Positions 26,205-35,447 are shown, counted from the first letter of the stretch. The stretch: 64,000 bases of DNA from Rivibacter subsaxonicus (GCF_004217215.1 NZ_SHKP01000004.1:466829-530828); one strand, 5' to 3'. Numbers and translations: made by a program. The notes: generated from the letters alone by a model not told the origin.

Positions 26205-28658
26205 ATGCACGCTACTGGCACGCCGGCCGAACTGGCCGCGCCCGGTTCGCTCGAGGACTTCGACCCGCAATCGGGATCGCGGCTCGAGCGCCTGGTGTTC
26301 AACAACCGGCGCATGGTGCTGGTGATCTGCGCGCTGCTGACGCTGGTGCTCGGCGCGCTGGCCTTCGCGCGGCTCGGGCTCAACGCCAGCTTCGAGAAGA
26401 TGATCCCGCAGGATCATCCCTACATCCAGAACTACCTGGAGCACAAGGACGAGCTGCGCGGCCTGGGCAACTCGCTGCGCATCGTGGTCGAGAACCCGAG
26501 CGGCGACATCTACGCGCCGGCCTACCTCGACTCGCTGCGCAAGATCCACGACGAACTGTTCCTGATGCCGGGCGTCGATCGCGCCTGGCTCAAGTCGCTG
26601 TGGGCACCGGCGGTGCGCTGGACCGAGGTCACCGAGGAGGGCTTCCGCGGCGGTCCGGTGATGCCCGACAACTACGACGGCTCGGCAGCCGTCACCGAGC
26701 AGCTGCGCGCCAACATCGCGCGCTCGGGCCTGGTCGGCAGCCTGGTCGGCAACGACTTCAAGTCGAGCATGATCGTCGTGCCGCTGCTCGACGTCGATCC
26801 CGGTACCGGCAAGCGCATCGACTACCACGCGCTGTCGCGGGCGATCGAGAAGATCCGCGACCACCACCAGAGCGCCGAGGCCGGCAAGGAGCCGGCGGTG
26901 CGTCTGCATGTGGTCGGCTTTGCGAAGCTGGTCGGCGACCTGATCGACGGTCTGCACCAGGTGGCGCTGTACTTCGGCCTCGCGGCGCTGGTGGCCGCGG
27001 CGATCATCTTCTACTACACCCGCTGCGTGCGCAGCACCGCGCTGGTGATCGCCTGCTCGCTGGTCGCGGTCGTGTGGCAGCTGGGTCTGGTCGCCGGGCT
27101 CGGCTTCGAGCTCGACCCCTACTCGATCCTGGTGCCCTTCCTGGTCTTTGCGATCGGCGTCTCGCACGGCGCGCAGAAGATGAACGGCATCATGCAGGAC
27201 ATCGGCCGCGGCGCGCACCGCCTGGTCGCCGCGCGCTACACCTTCCGTCGCCTGTTCATGGCCGGCCTGACCGCGCTGCTGGCCGATGCGGTCGGCTTTG
27301 CGGTGCTGATGCTGATCGCGATTCCGGTCATCCGCGACCTCGCGCTGACCGCGAGCATCGGCGTGGCGGTGCTGATCTTCACCAACCTGATCCTGCTGCC
27401 GGTGCTGCTGTCCTATGTCGGCGTCGACCCGTCGGCCGCCGAGCGCAGCCTGCGCGCCGAGAGCCCGGAGCGAGCCGACAGCGGACTCAACCACGCCTGG
27501 AACCTGCTCGACCGCCTGGTCGAGCGACGCTGGGCGACCGTGACGCTGGTCGTGGCGGCAACGCTGACCGCGCTCGGCTTCGTGATCAGCACCGGACTGA
27601 AGATCGGCGACCTCGACCCCGGCGCGCCCGAACTGCGGCCCGACTCGCGCTACAACCTCGACAACGCCTACGTCACCGCGAACTACTCGCTGTCGAGCGA
27701 CACCTTCGCCGTGATCGTGCGCACCGAGAAGGAAGGCTGCCTCAAGTACCAGACCCTGATCGAGGCCGATCGGCTGGCCTGGACGCTGCAGCAGGTGCCG
27801 GGCGTGCAGACCACGGTGGCGCTGACCAACGCGGTGCGCCAGATCACCGCCGGCAGCAACGAAGGCAGCCCAAAGTGGCTGACGATCGCGCGCAACCAGG
27901 ACGTGCTGAACTACGGCGCGCAGCAGGCCAGCGTCAACAACCCGGACCTGTTCAACACCGAGTGCTCGGTGATGCCGGTCATCGCCTACCTCTCGGACCA
28001 CCGCGCCGAGACGCTCGACCGCGTGGTCGCGGCCAGCGCCGACTTTGCCGCCGCGCATGGCAGCGAGGATCGCAAGTTCCTGCTCGCCGCCGGCAGCGCC
28101 GGCATCGAGGCCGCCACCAACATCGTGGTGCGCAAGGCCTGGGTCCAGATGCTGCTGCTGGTCTACCTGGCGGTGGTGGTGCTGTGCTTCATCACCTTCC
28201 GCAGCTGGCGCGCGGTGATCGTCGCGGTCGCGCCGCTGGTCGTCACCTCGGTGCTGTGCGAGGCGCTGATGGTCTGCCTGGGCATCGGCGTCAAGGTCGC
28301 GACCCTGCCGGTGATCGCGCTCGGCGTCGGCATCGGCATCGACTACGCGCTCTACCTGCTGAGCGTGCAGCTGGCGCAGCAGCGCCAGGGCGCGACGCTG
28401 GCCGAGGCCTACCGCATCGCGTTGCAGTTCACCGGCCGCGTGGTGGTGCTGGTCGGCGTGACGCTGGCCGCCGGCGTGGCGACCTGGGCGCTGTCGCCGA
28501 TCAAGTTCCAGGCCGACATGGGCATCCTGCTGGCCTTCATGTTCCTGTGGAACATGATCGGCGCGATCGTGCTGATCCCGGCGCTGTCGCACTTCCTGCT
28601 GCCCGGCCCGCGGCCGGCGGCCGAAGGCTCGGCGCCGGCGGTTGCGACGGCGAGCTGA
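26205..28658 (+). CDS. MMPL/RND-family transporter
   Basis: Inner-membrane exporter of the RND superfamily, 817 residues, with the internal repeat of this class: a first membrane helix (LVFNNRRMVLVICALLTLVL, residues about 24-50), a large periplasmic loop, a block of five or six helices (about residues 250-410), a second single helix near 445-465 (WATVTLVVAATLTALGFV), a second loop and a second helix block (640-800). The helix blocks carry PFLVFAIGVSHGAQKMNGI and VIALGVGIGIDYALYLLSVQ, the sterol-sensing/MMPL signature with the proton-relay Asp. I start it at 26205 (GGAGAATTTCAG upstream); longer frames overlap the previous gene. Together with DUF1302, DUF1329 and the YCF48 protein it forms a likely envelope transport unit. 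Confidence 0.9.
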   Translation: MHATGTPAELAAPGSLEDFDPQSGSRLERLVFNNRRMVLVICALLTLVLGALAFARLGLNASFEKMIPQDHPYIQNYLEHKDELRGLGNSLRIVVENPSGDIYAPAYLDSLRKIHDELFLMPGVDRAWLKSLWAPAVRWTEVTEEGFRGGPVMPDNYDGSAAVTEQLRANIARSGLVGSLVGNDFKSSMIVVPLLDVDPGTGKRIDYHALSRAIEKIRDHHQSAEAGKEPAVRLHVVGFAKLVGDLIDGLHQVALYFGLAALVAAAIIFYYTRCVRSTALVIACSLVAVVWQLGLVAGLGFELDPYSILVPFLVFAIGVSHGAQKMNGIMQDIGRGAHRLVAARYTFRRLFMAGLTALLADAVGFAVLMLIAIPVIRDLALTASIGVAVLIFTNLILLPVLLSYVGVDPSAAERSLRAESPERADSGLNHAWNLLDRLVERRWATVTLVVAATLTALGFVISTGLKIGDLDPGAPELRPDSRYNLDNAYVTANYSLSSDTFAVIVRTEKEGCLKYQTLIEADRLAWTLQQVPGVQTTVALTNAVRQITAGSNEGSPKWLTIARNQDVLNYGAQQASVNNPDLFNTECSVMPVIAYLSDHRAETLDRVVAASADFAAAHGSEDRKFLLAAGSAGIEAATNIVVRKAWVQMLLLVYLAVVVLCFITFRSWRAVIVAVAPLVVTSVLCEALMVCLGIGVKVATLPVIALGVGIGIDYALYLLSVQLAQQRQGATLAEAYRIALQFTGRVVVLVGVTLAAGVATWALSPIKFQADMGILLAFMFLWNMIGAIVLIPALSHFLLPGPRPAAEGSAPAVATAS

Positions 28659-28733
28659 GCGAGTTGCGCTCTGGCGTGGAACCGCTGCGGTCGATCAGAC
28701 CCGATGGAAGCGGTCGTTCAACGTTTGCCGTGA

Positions 28734-28754
28734 TGGACCGCTGAAGGCGGTCCA
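28734..28754. terminator. Hairpin between convergent genes
   Basis: TGGACCGC (28734-28741), loop TGAAG, GCGGTCCA (28747-28754): a perfect 8-bp stem between the MMPL transporter stop (28658) and the stop of the convergent barrel gene (28771). It is symmetric, so it could stop transcription from both sides. There is no T-run. Confidence 0.5.
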
Positions 28755-28770
28755 CTGGCGCGCACGCTCG

Positions 28771-29847
28771 CTACCACGCATATCCCATCTTGAACAGCAG
28801 CGCGCGGTTGCCGTCCTTGCCGGCCGCGAACTCCAGGTTGGCCACGATGCCCTGAGCCGGCTTGAGGATGTACTGGACGCCGGCACCAAGGCTGGGGAAG
28901 AGGTTGTCCGATCCCGAACAGCCACCCCGATTTGCACCATAGAGGCAGGCCACGCCGGCGAACGCGGTGGCCGTCCAGCGCTCGGCCAATCGATGGCGCT
29001 CCTCGACTTCGATCGAGGACATGGACTTGCCCAGGTACTCGCCTGCCGTGTAACCGCGCAGCAGCACCGGCGCATAGGCCCCCGGGGGCGCGTCCTGAGT
29101 CCACTGGTTGCTCTGGCGGACAGCGAGGACATGGCCTTCTCCGTGGCCCAAGAAGTGCCGGTAGTCGAGCCGGTACACGTCGAAGTCGCCGCTGTCCTCC
29201 GCGCTTGGCCGATAGGCAATGCTGTTCAGATTGAGCAGCCAGCCCTGGGTCGGCGCGTCCTGCAGGTCGCGCGAGTCATGGAGGAAGACCACCCCCAGGC
29301 CGGCCGCCTTGAACCCGGTCAGTCCGAGCAGCGAGAGCCGCTCGTCGTCGAGGGCGCTCTGGCCGACGATCTGGTAGTTCGTGGACAGCGCCTGCGCGCC
29401 GACGAACCAGTCGTCCTTCACGCGGTAGAGGTAGCGTGCCACGAGTGCGCGAATGTGATCTTCGGACTTCAAGGGCGCGCCGGTCCCGAGGAAGTCGTCG
29501 TAGTCGTTCTTGATCTTGCCGCCGAGCGCGAGTATCGACACCCGATGATGGTCGGCGGCAAACGAGGTGCGGGCAAACAGCGATGCAGTCGCAGAGTTCG
29601 TGGAGGTGTACTGCGCATTGACTCCGAAGATGGAGACCTGCGATTGCGGGTCGAACTTTTGCAGGTAACCCGCCAGCGCACCGACCGACGTGCCGAGCTT
29701 CGGGTTGTTCGAGAACGTCGGCAACAACAACCATGGCGACGGGGTCTGTGTCGAGGCCTCTTCCGCGCTCACTGAGTGGCCGAACAGGCAGCAGGCAGCC
29801 AAGAGCGCCCCTGTGAGGCTGGACCTCGCTCTGCGTCTCGTTTCCAT
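28771..29847 (-). CDS. BamA/TamA-like outer-membrane beta-barrel protein
   Basis: 358 residues with a signal peptide (about residues 1-28, ending HSVSA) and a barrel-like remainder. It lacks POTRA domains and resembles the 16-stranded surface-antigen (Omp85 C-terminal) barrel alone: PTFSNNPKLGTSVGALAGYLQKF at the start, FLHDSRDLQDAPTQGWLLNL in the middle, LLRGYTAGEYLGKSMSSIEVE (the (V)RGY-type motif of Omp85 barrels, given here in part) and the terminal FKMGYAW. It is divergent from the AI-2E gene over a 282-base gap that must hold both promoters; I see no clear -35/-10 pair there. Function unknown; POTRA-less Omp85 proteins include lipases fused or paired to barrels. Confidence 0.75.
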   Translation of the reverse strand: METRRRARSSLTGALLAACCLFGHSVSAEEASTQTPSPWLLLPTFSNNPKLGTSVGALAGYLQKFDPQSQVSIFGVNAQYTSTNSATASLFARTSFAADHHRVSILALGGKIKNDYDDFLGTGAPLKSEDHIRALVARYLYRVKDDWFVGAQALSTNYQIVGQSALDDERLSLLGLTGFKAAGLGVVFLHDSRDLQDAPTQGWLLNLNSIAYRPSAEDSGDFDVYRLDYRHFLGHGEGHVLAVRQSNQWTQDAPPGAYAPVLLRGYTAGEYLGKSMSSIEVEERHRLAERWTATAFAGVACLYGANRGGCSGSDNLFPSLGAGVQYILKPAQGIVANLEFAAGKDGNRALLFKMGYAW

Positions 29848-30129
29848 GGGCGTCGGACCTGGATCGTGGGTGACATGGCCAACCGGGACTTTGCCGGGAG
29901 TCTCGCACTGGCAGCGCCGTGACCAAGATCGCCGCCTGCACCTCGGCCCCGCGGACCAAGGCCAGGCTGCAGTCTTTCGGTGGTGAGCATCGACTCGCGG
30001 CCAAGCACTTCACACGCGCCATTTGGGGGGGCACCGGCGGCGCTGATCAGCGCATACTCAGCGGGATGGCGCTGCCGGACGCGTACCCGGCACCACGGCG
30101 CGGGATCCGCTACGCGAGGGAGGTCGATC

Positions 30130-31257
30130 ATGAGAACCGATCCATCCGATCCTGCCAACGAGAAGCGCCTCTCGGAGTTGCTGCTCGACGTGCTGATCCG
30201 CGCCGGCCTGATCCTGGCGCTGGTGATGCTGTGCTACCGGGTCTTCTCGCCCTTCATCACGCTGATGGCCTGGGCGGTGATCCTGGCGGTCGCGCTGTAT
30301 CCGCTGCATCAGGCCCTCGCCGCCCGAATCGGCGGCAAGCAGGGTCTGGCCGCGACGCTGATCGTCGTCCTCGGCGTCACGCTGATCGTCGCGCCCACGG
30401 CCGTGCTCCTGAACTCGACGGGCGATTCGGTGCATCGACTGATCGACAACGTGCAGAACGACACGCTCGAGATCCCGCCGCCGCGGGCCAGCGTCGCCCA
30501 ATGGCCCCTCGTCGGCGAGCGACTCCACGCCGCCTGGCAGCTGGCCCATACCGACCTGCCCGCGCTGGTGAAGAAGCTGCAACCGCAGCTCGGCGAACTG
30601 GCCAAGGCAGCGCTCTACGTGGTGGGCAGCATCGGTGGCGGCCTGCTGATGTTCGTCGCGGCGTTCATCATCTCCGGCATCCTGATGGCCTTCGGCGAGT
30701 CCGGTGCTCGCGCCAGCCGGGCGATCATCGGGTGCTTCACCGGCGACGACCGCGGCGACGAGTTCACCGTCCTGTCGGTCGCGACGATCCGCGCCGTCGC
30801 CCAGGGCGTGATCGGCATCGCCTTCATCCAGGCCATCCTCGTCGGCCTGTGCCTGCTCGTCGCCGGCGTGCCGCTGGCCGGCGTGCTGGCGGGCGTGGTG
30901 CTCGTGCTCGGCATCGCGCAGGTGCCGGCACTGGTCGTGACGCTGCCGGCGATCGCCTACCTCTGGTCGAGCGGCGACCATGGCACGGGCGCAGCCGCGA
31001 TCTACTCGGTGCTGCTGTTCGTGGCCGGCATGATGGACAACGTGCTCAAGCCGCTGATGCTCGGCCGCGGGGTCGATGCGCCAATGCCCGTGATCCTGCT
31101 CGGCGCGCTCGGCGGCATGGCTACTGCCGGCATCCTCGGGCTCTTCGTTGGAGCGACGCTGCTGGCGCTGGGTTACCAGATCTTCATGGGCTGGGTGGCG
31201 GCGAGCACTGCGGCAAAGCCGCCGACGGGTGACGGCGCCCCGTCCGCAGCCGACTGA
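30130..31257 (+). CDS. AI-2E family transporter (PerM-like permease)
   Basis: Polytopic inner-membrane protein of 375 residues with about eight helices: an N-terminal pair (GLILALVMLCYRVFSPFITLMAWAVILAVALY, given in sequence order), a middle soluble/amphipathic stretch (about 95-165), and a C-terminal block with GVIGIAFIQAILVGLCLLVAGVP and the DNVLKPLMLGRG motif that is typical of the AI-2E/PerM family. GGGAGG precedes the ATG at 30130. Substrates differ in this family (autoinducer-2, Na+/H+ exchange, unknown). Here it is the first of five tightly packed efflux genes, 14 bases before the outer-membrane factor. Confidence 0.9.
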   Translation: MRTDPSDPANEKRLSELLLDVLIRAGLILALVMLCYRVFSPFITLMAWAVILAVALYPLHQALAARIGGKQGLAATLIVVLGVTLIVAPTAVLLNSTGDSVHRLIDNVQNDTLEIPPPRASVAQWPLVGERLHAAWQLAHTDLPALVKKLQPQLGELAKAALYVVGSIGGGLLMFVAAFIISGILMAFGESGARASRAIIGCFTGDDRGDEFTVLSVATIRAVAQGVIGIAFIQAILVGLCLLVAGVPLAGVLAGVVLVLGIAQVPALVVTLPAIAYLWSSGDHGTGAAAIYSVLLFVAGMMDNVLKPLMLGRGVDAPMPVILLGALGGMATAGILGLFVGATLLALGYQIFMGWVAASTAAKPPTGDGAPSAAD

Positions 31258-31271
31258 ACTCACGGCCGCCG

Positions 31272-32825
31272 ATGCCAGCCACGCGCGGGCTCTTGCGTAT
31301 GGCGGTGCCCGCGGCCGTGATGGTGCTGGGTGGGTGCACGACGCTCGGGCCGGAGTTCAGCGCACCGCAGGTGCCCTGGCTGCAGGGCTGGACCGGCGGC
31401 GCCTGGCGCACCTTGGCCGACGAAGCGCCGCGTGGCACTCAGCCCCGCGACGACGAATGGTGGCGCCAGTTCGGTGACCCGGTGCTCGACCAACTCGTGG
31501 CCGAGGCGCAGCGGCTGAACCCGGGAGTGCGTACCGCCGGGCTGCGGATCATGGAGTCCCGGGCCCAACTCGGCATCGCCGGCAGCGGACTCTATCCTCA
31601 ACTGCAACAGCTCAACGCGGAGGCCTTGCGCGTCGGCAGCCGCGGTAGCGATGGCAACGGTACCGGCTTCTGGTCCGGCGGCCTGGCTTTCGAGCTGGCC
31701 TGGGAGCTGGACTTCTGGGGCAAGTTCAGGCGTGGCATCGAGTCGGCCGACGCCGCCTACTTCGCCAGCATCGCGCAGTACGACGACGTGCAGGTGCTGG
31801 TCGCGGCGCAGGCGGCGAGCCTGTACGCGACGATCCGCACCAACGAGCTGCGGCTGCGCATCGCCAACGAGAACGCCGCGATCCAGCAGCGCAGCCTGGA
31901 GATCACCGAAAGGCTGTTTCGCAGCGGCAACGATGCCGAACTCGACGTGCAGCAGGCGCGCTCGCAGTACCTCGGCACGCTGGCGACGATCCCCGAGATC
32001 GAGAGCAGCCTGCGCCAGACGCGCAACGCGCTGTGCGTGCTGCTTGCCCGGCCGCCCGATGCGCTGCCCGAGCTGCAGGGCGGGCGCGCGAAGATTCCCG
32101 AAGCGCGGCTCGAGACGATCGTCGACCTGCCGGCCGAACTGCTGCGGCGCCGGCCCGACGTGCGCGCCGCCGAGATGCAGCTGGCAGCGCAGTCGGCGCA
32201 GATCGGCATCAGCGAAGCGGCGTTGTATCCGTCGATCGCGCTTGCGGGGTCGGTGGGCCTGTCGGCGACCAGCATCGGCTCGCCGAGCACCACGCTGAGC
32301 TGGGCACTCGGCCCGGCGCTGGTGTGGAACGTGTTCGACCACGGCCGGTTGAAGAACCAGGTGCTGGTGCAGGACGCGCGCTTCCAGCAGCTGTACGAGC
32401 AGTACCAGGACGTGGTGCTGCGCGCCGCACGCGAACTTGACGATGCGGCCAGCAGCTTCGCCTACACCCGCGCGCAGGTCGGCATCCTGCGCGACGCTGT
32501 GCAGGCCGCAAGACGCTCGCTCGACATCGCGACGATCCAGTATCGCGAAGGCCTGGTCGACTTCCAGCGCGTGCTCGATTCGCAGCGGGCCCTGTTCAGT
32601 GCGCAGGAACGCCTGGTCGCCAGCCAGGGCGGCGTGGTCCAGTACCTGATCGCGGTCTACAAGGCGATGGGTGGCGGCTGGCACGCCGGCCGCTCGTGGC
32701 CGGTGCTCGACGACGCCACGCAAGCCACGATGGGCGAGCGCAGCGACTGGAAGTCGCTGCTGAAGGCCCCCCTGCCGCCGCCGTCGGCAGAGTTCGCGCC
32801 ACCCTCCACGAGCCAGCCGCCATGA
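31272..32825 (+). CDS. NodT-type outer-membrane efflux lipoprotein
   Basis: Outer-membrane channel of a tripartite efflux pump (TolC/OprM superfamily), 517 residues. A lipoprotein signal (AAVMVLGGC) puts the acylated Cys at about residue 25; then GPEFSAPQVP, DEWWRQFGDPVLDQLVAEA and two OEP repeats with long alpha-helical hairpins (RIANENAAIQQRSLEITERL; ELLRRRPDVRAAEMQLAAQ), as in the NodT family. Its stop overlaps the start of the HlyD gene in an ATGA, so the two are translationally coupled. It would form the exit duct for the pump encoded by the next genes. Confidence 0.93.
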   Translation: MPATRGLLRMAVPAAVMVLGGCTTLGPEFSAPQVPWLQGWTGGAWRTLADEAPRGTQPRDDEWWRQFGDPVLDQLVAEAQRLNPGVRTAGLRIMESRAQLGIAGSGLYPQLQQLNAEALRVGSRGSDGNGTGFWSGGLAFELAWELDFWGKFRRGIESADAAYFASIAQYDDVQVLVAAQAASLYATIRTNELRLRIANENAAIQQRSLEITERLFRSGNDAELDVQQARSQYLGTLATIPEIESSLRQTRNALCVLLARPPDALPELQGGRAKIPEARLETIVDLPAELLRRRPDVRAAEMQLAAQSAQIGISEAALYPSIALAGSVGLSATSIGSPSTTLSWALGPALVWNVFDHGRLKNQVLVQDARFQQLYEQYQDVVLRAARELDDAASSFAYTRAQVGILRDAVQAARRSLDIATIQYREGLVDFQRVLDSQRALFSAQERLVASQGGVVQYLIAVYKAMGGGWHAGRSWPVLDDATQATMGERSDWKSLLKAPLPPPSAEFAPPSTSQPP

Positions 32826-33937
32826 GCCCAGGTCCCGCACCGACACCGCATGAGGCCGCACCCGCGGGCCGCGGCGCGCGCGTCGGCGCCCTGGTGATCG
32901 CCGCGCTGATCGTCGTCAGCCTGCTGCTGTACTTTGTCGGCGACCGGCTCACGCCGAGCACCTCGCAGGCGCGGGTGCAGGCCTTCGTGGTGCCGGTGGC
33001 GGCCGAAGTTGCCGGCAAGGTGCTGGTCGTGCACATCCGCAACAACGACGAGGTGCAGCCCGGCCAGCCGCTGTTCGACATCGACCCGCAGCCCTATCGC
33101 ATTGCGCTGGCGCGGGCGCGCGCCGACCTCGAGTCGGTGCGCAGTTCGGTCAAGGGTTCGGTGGCCGGCGTCGAGGCGGCGCGGGCCTCGCTGGCGGTGT
33201 CCAAGGCCAGCCGCGACATGGCCGAACGCGACGCCAGCCGGCTGGAGAAGCTGTATGACGAGGATCCCGGCGCGATCTCGGTGCGTCGCCTCGAGACCGC
33301 GCAAGCCACGCGCGACGAGGCGCGCAGCAAGGTGCACCGCGCCCAGGCCGACCTGAGCAAGGCGCAGGAGGCCGCCGGCGAGGCGGGCGACGAAAACGCA
33401 CAGCTGCGCAGCGCGGTAGCGGCGGTCGAGAAGGCCGAACTCGACCTGGCGCGCACGCGCGTCGTCGCGCCGGCGCGCGGCGTGGTCACCGATCTGCGCA
33501 CCGACGTCGGCCAGTTCGCGCAGCCCGGCGCGCCGGTGATGACGTTGATCGCGATGCACGACCTGTGGATCAGCGCCGACCTCACCGAAAACAACATCGG
33601 CCATGTCGATCCCGGCGATCCGGTGGCGATCGTGCTCGACGCGATGCCCGGCGAGGTGCTGAAGGGCCGCGTGCGCAGCATCGGCGGCGGCGTCGGCAGT
33701 GGCCAGTCGACGCCGCCGGGCACCTTGCCGGTGGTGCAGAACAACAAGGACTGGCTGCGCCAGGCGCAGCGCATTCCGGTGGCGGTGGAGTTCGACGCCG
33801 ACATGCGGCCGCGCCTGAAGGCGGTGCGCATCGGCGGCCAGGCCGACGTGCTGGTCTACACCGACAATCACCCGCTGATGAACCCGCTGGCCGCGTTCTA
33901 CATGCGCGTCGTCAGCTGGTTCAGCTACCTGTACTGA
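32822..33937 (+). CDS. HlyD/EmrA-type membrane-fusion protein
   Basis: Periplasmic adaptor of a tripartite efflux pump, 371 residues. One N-terminal membrane anchor (about residues 23-41, VGALVIAALIVVSLLLYFVG), a first half-lipoyl motif (VPVAAEVAGKVLVVHIRNND), an alpha-helical hairpin of moderate length (residues about 95-200) and the second half-lipoyl/beta-barrel part (VVAPARGVVTDLRTDVGQFA). This is the AaeA/EmrA-like arrangement used with FUSC-type or MFS inner-membrane partners. Coupled to the upstream gene through ATGA and 8 bases before the DUF2955 gene. Confidence 0.92.
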   Translation: MSPGPAPTPHEAAPAGRGARVGALVIAALIVVSLLLYFVGDRLTPSTSQARVQAFVVPVAAEVAGKVLVVHIRNNDEVQPGQPLFDIDPQPYRIALARARADLESVRSSVKGSVAGVEAARASLAVSKASRDMAERDASRLEKLYDEDPGAISVRRLETAQATRDEARSKVHRAQADLSKAQEAAGEAGDENAQLRSAVAAVEKAELDLARTRVVAPARGVVTDLRTDVGQFAQPGAPVMTLIAMHDLWISADLTENNIGHVDPGDPVAIVLDAMPGEVLKGRVRSIGGGVGSGQSTPPGTLPVVQNNKDWLRQAQRIPVAVEFDADMRPRLKAVRIGGQADVLVYTDNHPLMNPLAAFYMRVVSWFSYLY

Positions 33938-33945
33938 GCAGCCAC

Positions 33946-34989
33946 ATGGCGCGCGGCGACAAGGCGGCCCTGCGGCTGACGATCGGCCTGGGCCTGGCCG
34001 TGTTCGTCGCCTACGGCCTGGGGCTGCAGGCGCCTTTTGTCGTCTGCATCATGGCCTTGCTGGTGCTGTGCAAGCCGGGGCCGCCGCTGCCCATGCTCAA
34101 GTCGCTCGTGATCGCGGGCGTGTTCGCCGGGCTGGTGGCTGCCGGCGTGCTGATGGTGCCGCTGCTCGAACACTACGCCGCGGCCGGCGTGCTGCTGACG
34201 GCGGTGCTGCTGTTCGGTCTGTTCTATTTCGGACAGCTGCGCGCCAATCCGTTGACCACCGTGCTGGTGCTGGCGTTCACGCTGATCCCGGTGGCCGGGG
34301 TGCAGGAGCAGGCGCTGGTCGGCGTGCTCGCCGAGACCTTGGCGGTCGGCGTGCTCGTCGGCGGCGCGGTCAGTGCGGCGTCGAATGCCATCTTCCCCGA
34401 TCCGCCGGCGCCTGCGGCCCGGGCCGCGCCGGCCACCGAGCCCGACCGCGAGAACGCGCGCTGGGTCGCCGGGCGCGGCACGCTGATCGTGATGCCGGTG
34501 TTCGTGCTCGCGCTGACCAACCCGTCCTTCTACATGGCGGCGATCATGAAGACGGTGGCGCTGGGGCAGCAGGCCGGCGAGACCGATGCCCGCCACGCCG
34601 GGCGCGAGCTCGTCGGCTCGACGCTGATGGGGGCGCTGATCGCACTGGCGGTCTGGCTCGGCCTGTCGCTGTGGCCCAGCCTGTGGATGCTGATGCTGTG
34701 GCTGATGGCCGCCGCGCTGTGGGCCGGATCGGCGTTGTTCGGCGCGCGCCGCTCGCGGTTCAGTCCATCGTTCTGGAGCAACGCGCTGATCACCTCGCTG
34801 ATCCTGCTCGGCCCGGCGATCGAGGACAGTGCCAGCGGCAAGAGCGTGCTCGAAGGCGCCGTGATGCGCACCATCCTGTTCGTCGGCGTGGCGCTGTATG
34901 CCTGGGCGACCGTCTGGGCGCTGGAGCGCTGGCGTACCAGGCGGCCACGCGCGGCCGCCGTCGATGCCTTGCTGGAGGAGAGCCCATGA
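33946..34989 (+). CDS. FUSC/DUF2955-type inner-membrane protein
   Basis: Probable inner-membrane part of an AaeB-like efflux pump; 347 residues, half the length of AaeB. Two blocks of hydrophobic helices: about residues 8-130 (FVAYGLGLQAPFVVCIMALLVL, cut short here; GVLLTAVLLFGLFYFGQLRANPL) and 165-330 (GTLIVMPVFVLALTNPSF; LILLGPAIEDSASGKSV). These match the DUF2955 pattern of the FUSC superfamily, where paired or single proteins export aromatic acids and other toxic compounds. Its stop overlaps the next gene in an ATGA. The substrate is not deducible. Confidence 0.82.
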   Translation: MARGDKAALRLTIGLGLAVFVAYGLGLQAPFVVCIMALLVLCKPGPPLPMLKSLVIAGVFAGLVAAGVLMVPLLEHYAAAGVLLTAVLLFGLFYFGQLRANPLTTVLVLAFTLIPVAGVQEQALVGVLAETLAVGVLVGGAVSAASNAIFPDPPAPAARAAPATEPDRENARWVAGRGTLIVMPVFVLALTNPSFYMAAIMKTVALGQQAGETDARHAGRELVGSTLMGALIALAVWLGLSLWPSLWMLMLWLMAAALWAGSALFGARRSRFSPSFWSNALITSLILLGPAIEDSASGKSVLEGAVMRTILFVGVALYAWATVWALERWRTRRPRAAAVDALLEESP

Positions 34990-35447
34990 TCTTCGTGAAC
35001 TTCATGATCGGCCTGCCGGTGATGCTGCTGTGCCTGATCCTGCAGACGGCGGTGGCCTTCTGGTGTGTGCGCCACTACGTGCGCCACGCGCCAAATGTCG
35101 GCAGCGGCCAGGGCTTCCTGGCCGGCATCCGACCGTTGATCGTCGCCTCGTTGGCGCTGATGCTCGGCACCATGGTGCAGATCATGCTGTGGGGCGGGCT
35201 GTTCCTGTGGCTCGGCGAGTTCGAGCACATCTACGACGCGGTCTACCACTCGGCGGTGAACTTCACCTCGCTCGGCTACGGCGACATCGTCATGAGCCGC
35301 GAGCGCAAGCTGCTCGGCCCGCTCGAGGCGGTGAACGGCGTGCTGATGCTGGGCATGAGCGCGGCGACCCTGATGGCGATCGTGCAGCACATGATCACGC
35401 TGCTGCGCGAGGCCAAGCTGGATGGAACTGCTGGCGGTCGGCCCTGA
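34986..35447 (+). CDS. Small ion-channel-like membrane protein with K+ filter
   Basis: 153 residues with three predicted helices (about 5-27, 50-76 and 113-138). Between the second and third lies a pore-loop-like stretch, AVYHSAVNFTSLGYGDIVM, in which T94-S-L-G-Y-G-D100 matches the potassium-channel selectivity filter (TxGYGD with one extra-variant residue). The last helix and a short basic tail follow. This is the Ion_trans_2-type pore. No ligand-binding or RCK domain is present. The start overlaps the stop of the DUF2955 gene (ATGA), so translation is coupled to the efflux pump, which is unusual. Whether it conducts K+ is inference from the filter. Confidence 0.8.
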   Translation: MIFVNFMIGLPVMLLCLILQTAVAFWCVRHYVRHAPNVGSGQGFLAGIRPLIVASLALMLGTMVQIMLWGGLFLWLGEFEHIYDAVYHSAVNFTSLGYGDIVMSRERKLLGPLEAVNGVLMLGMSAATLMAIVQHMITLLREAKLDGTAGGRP

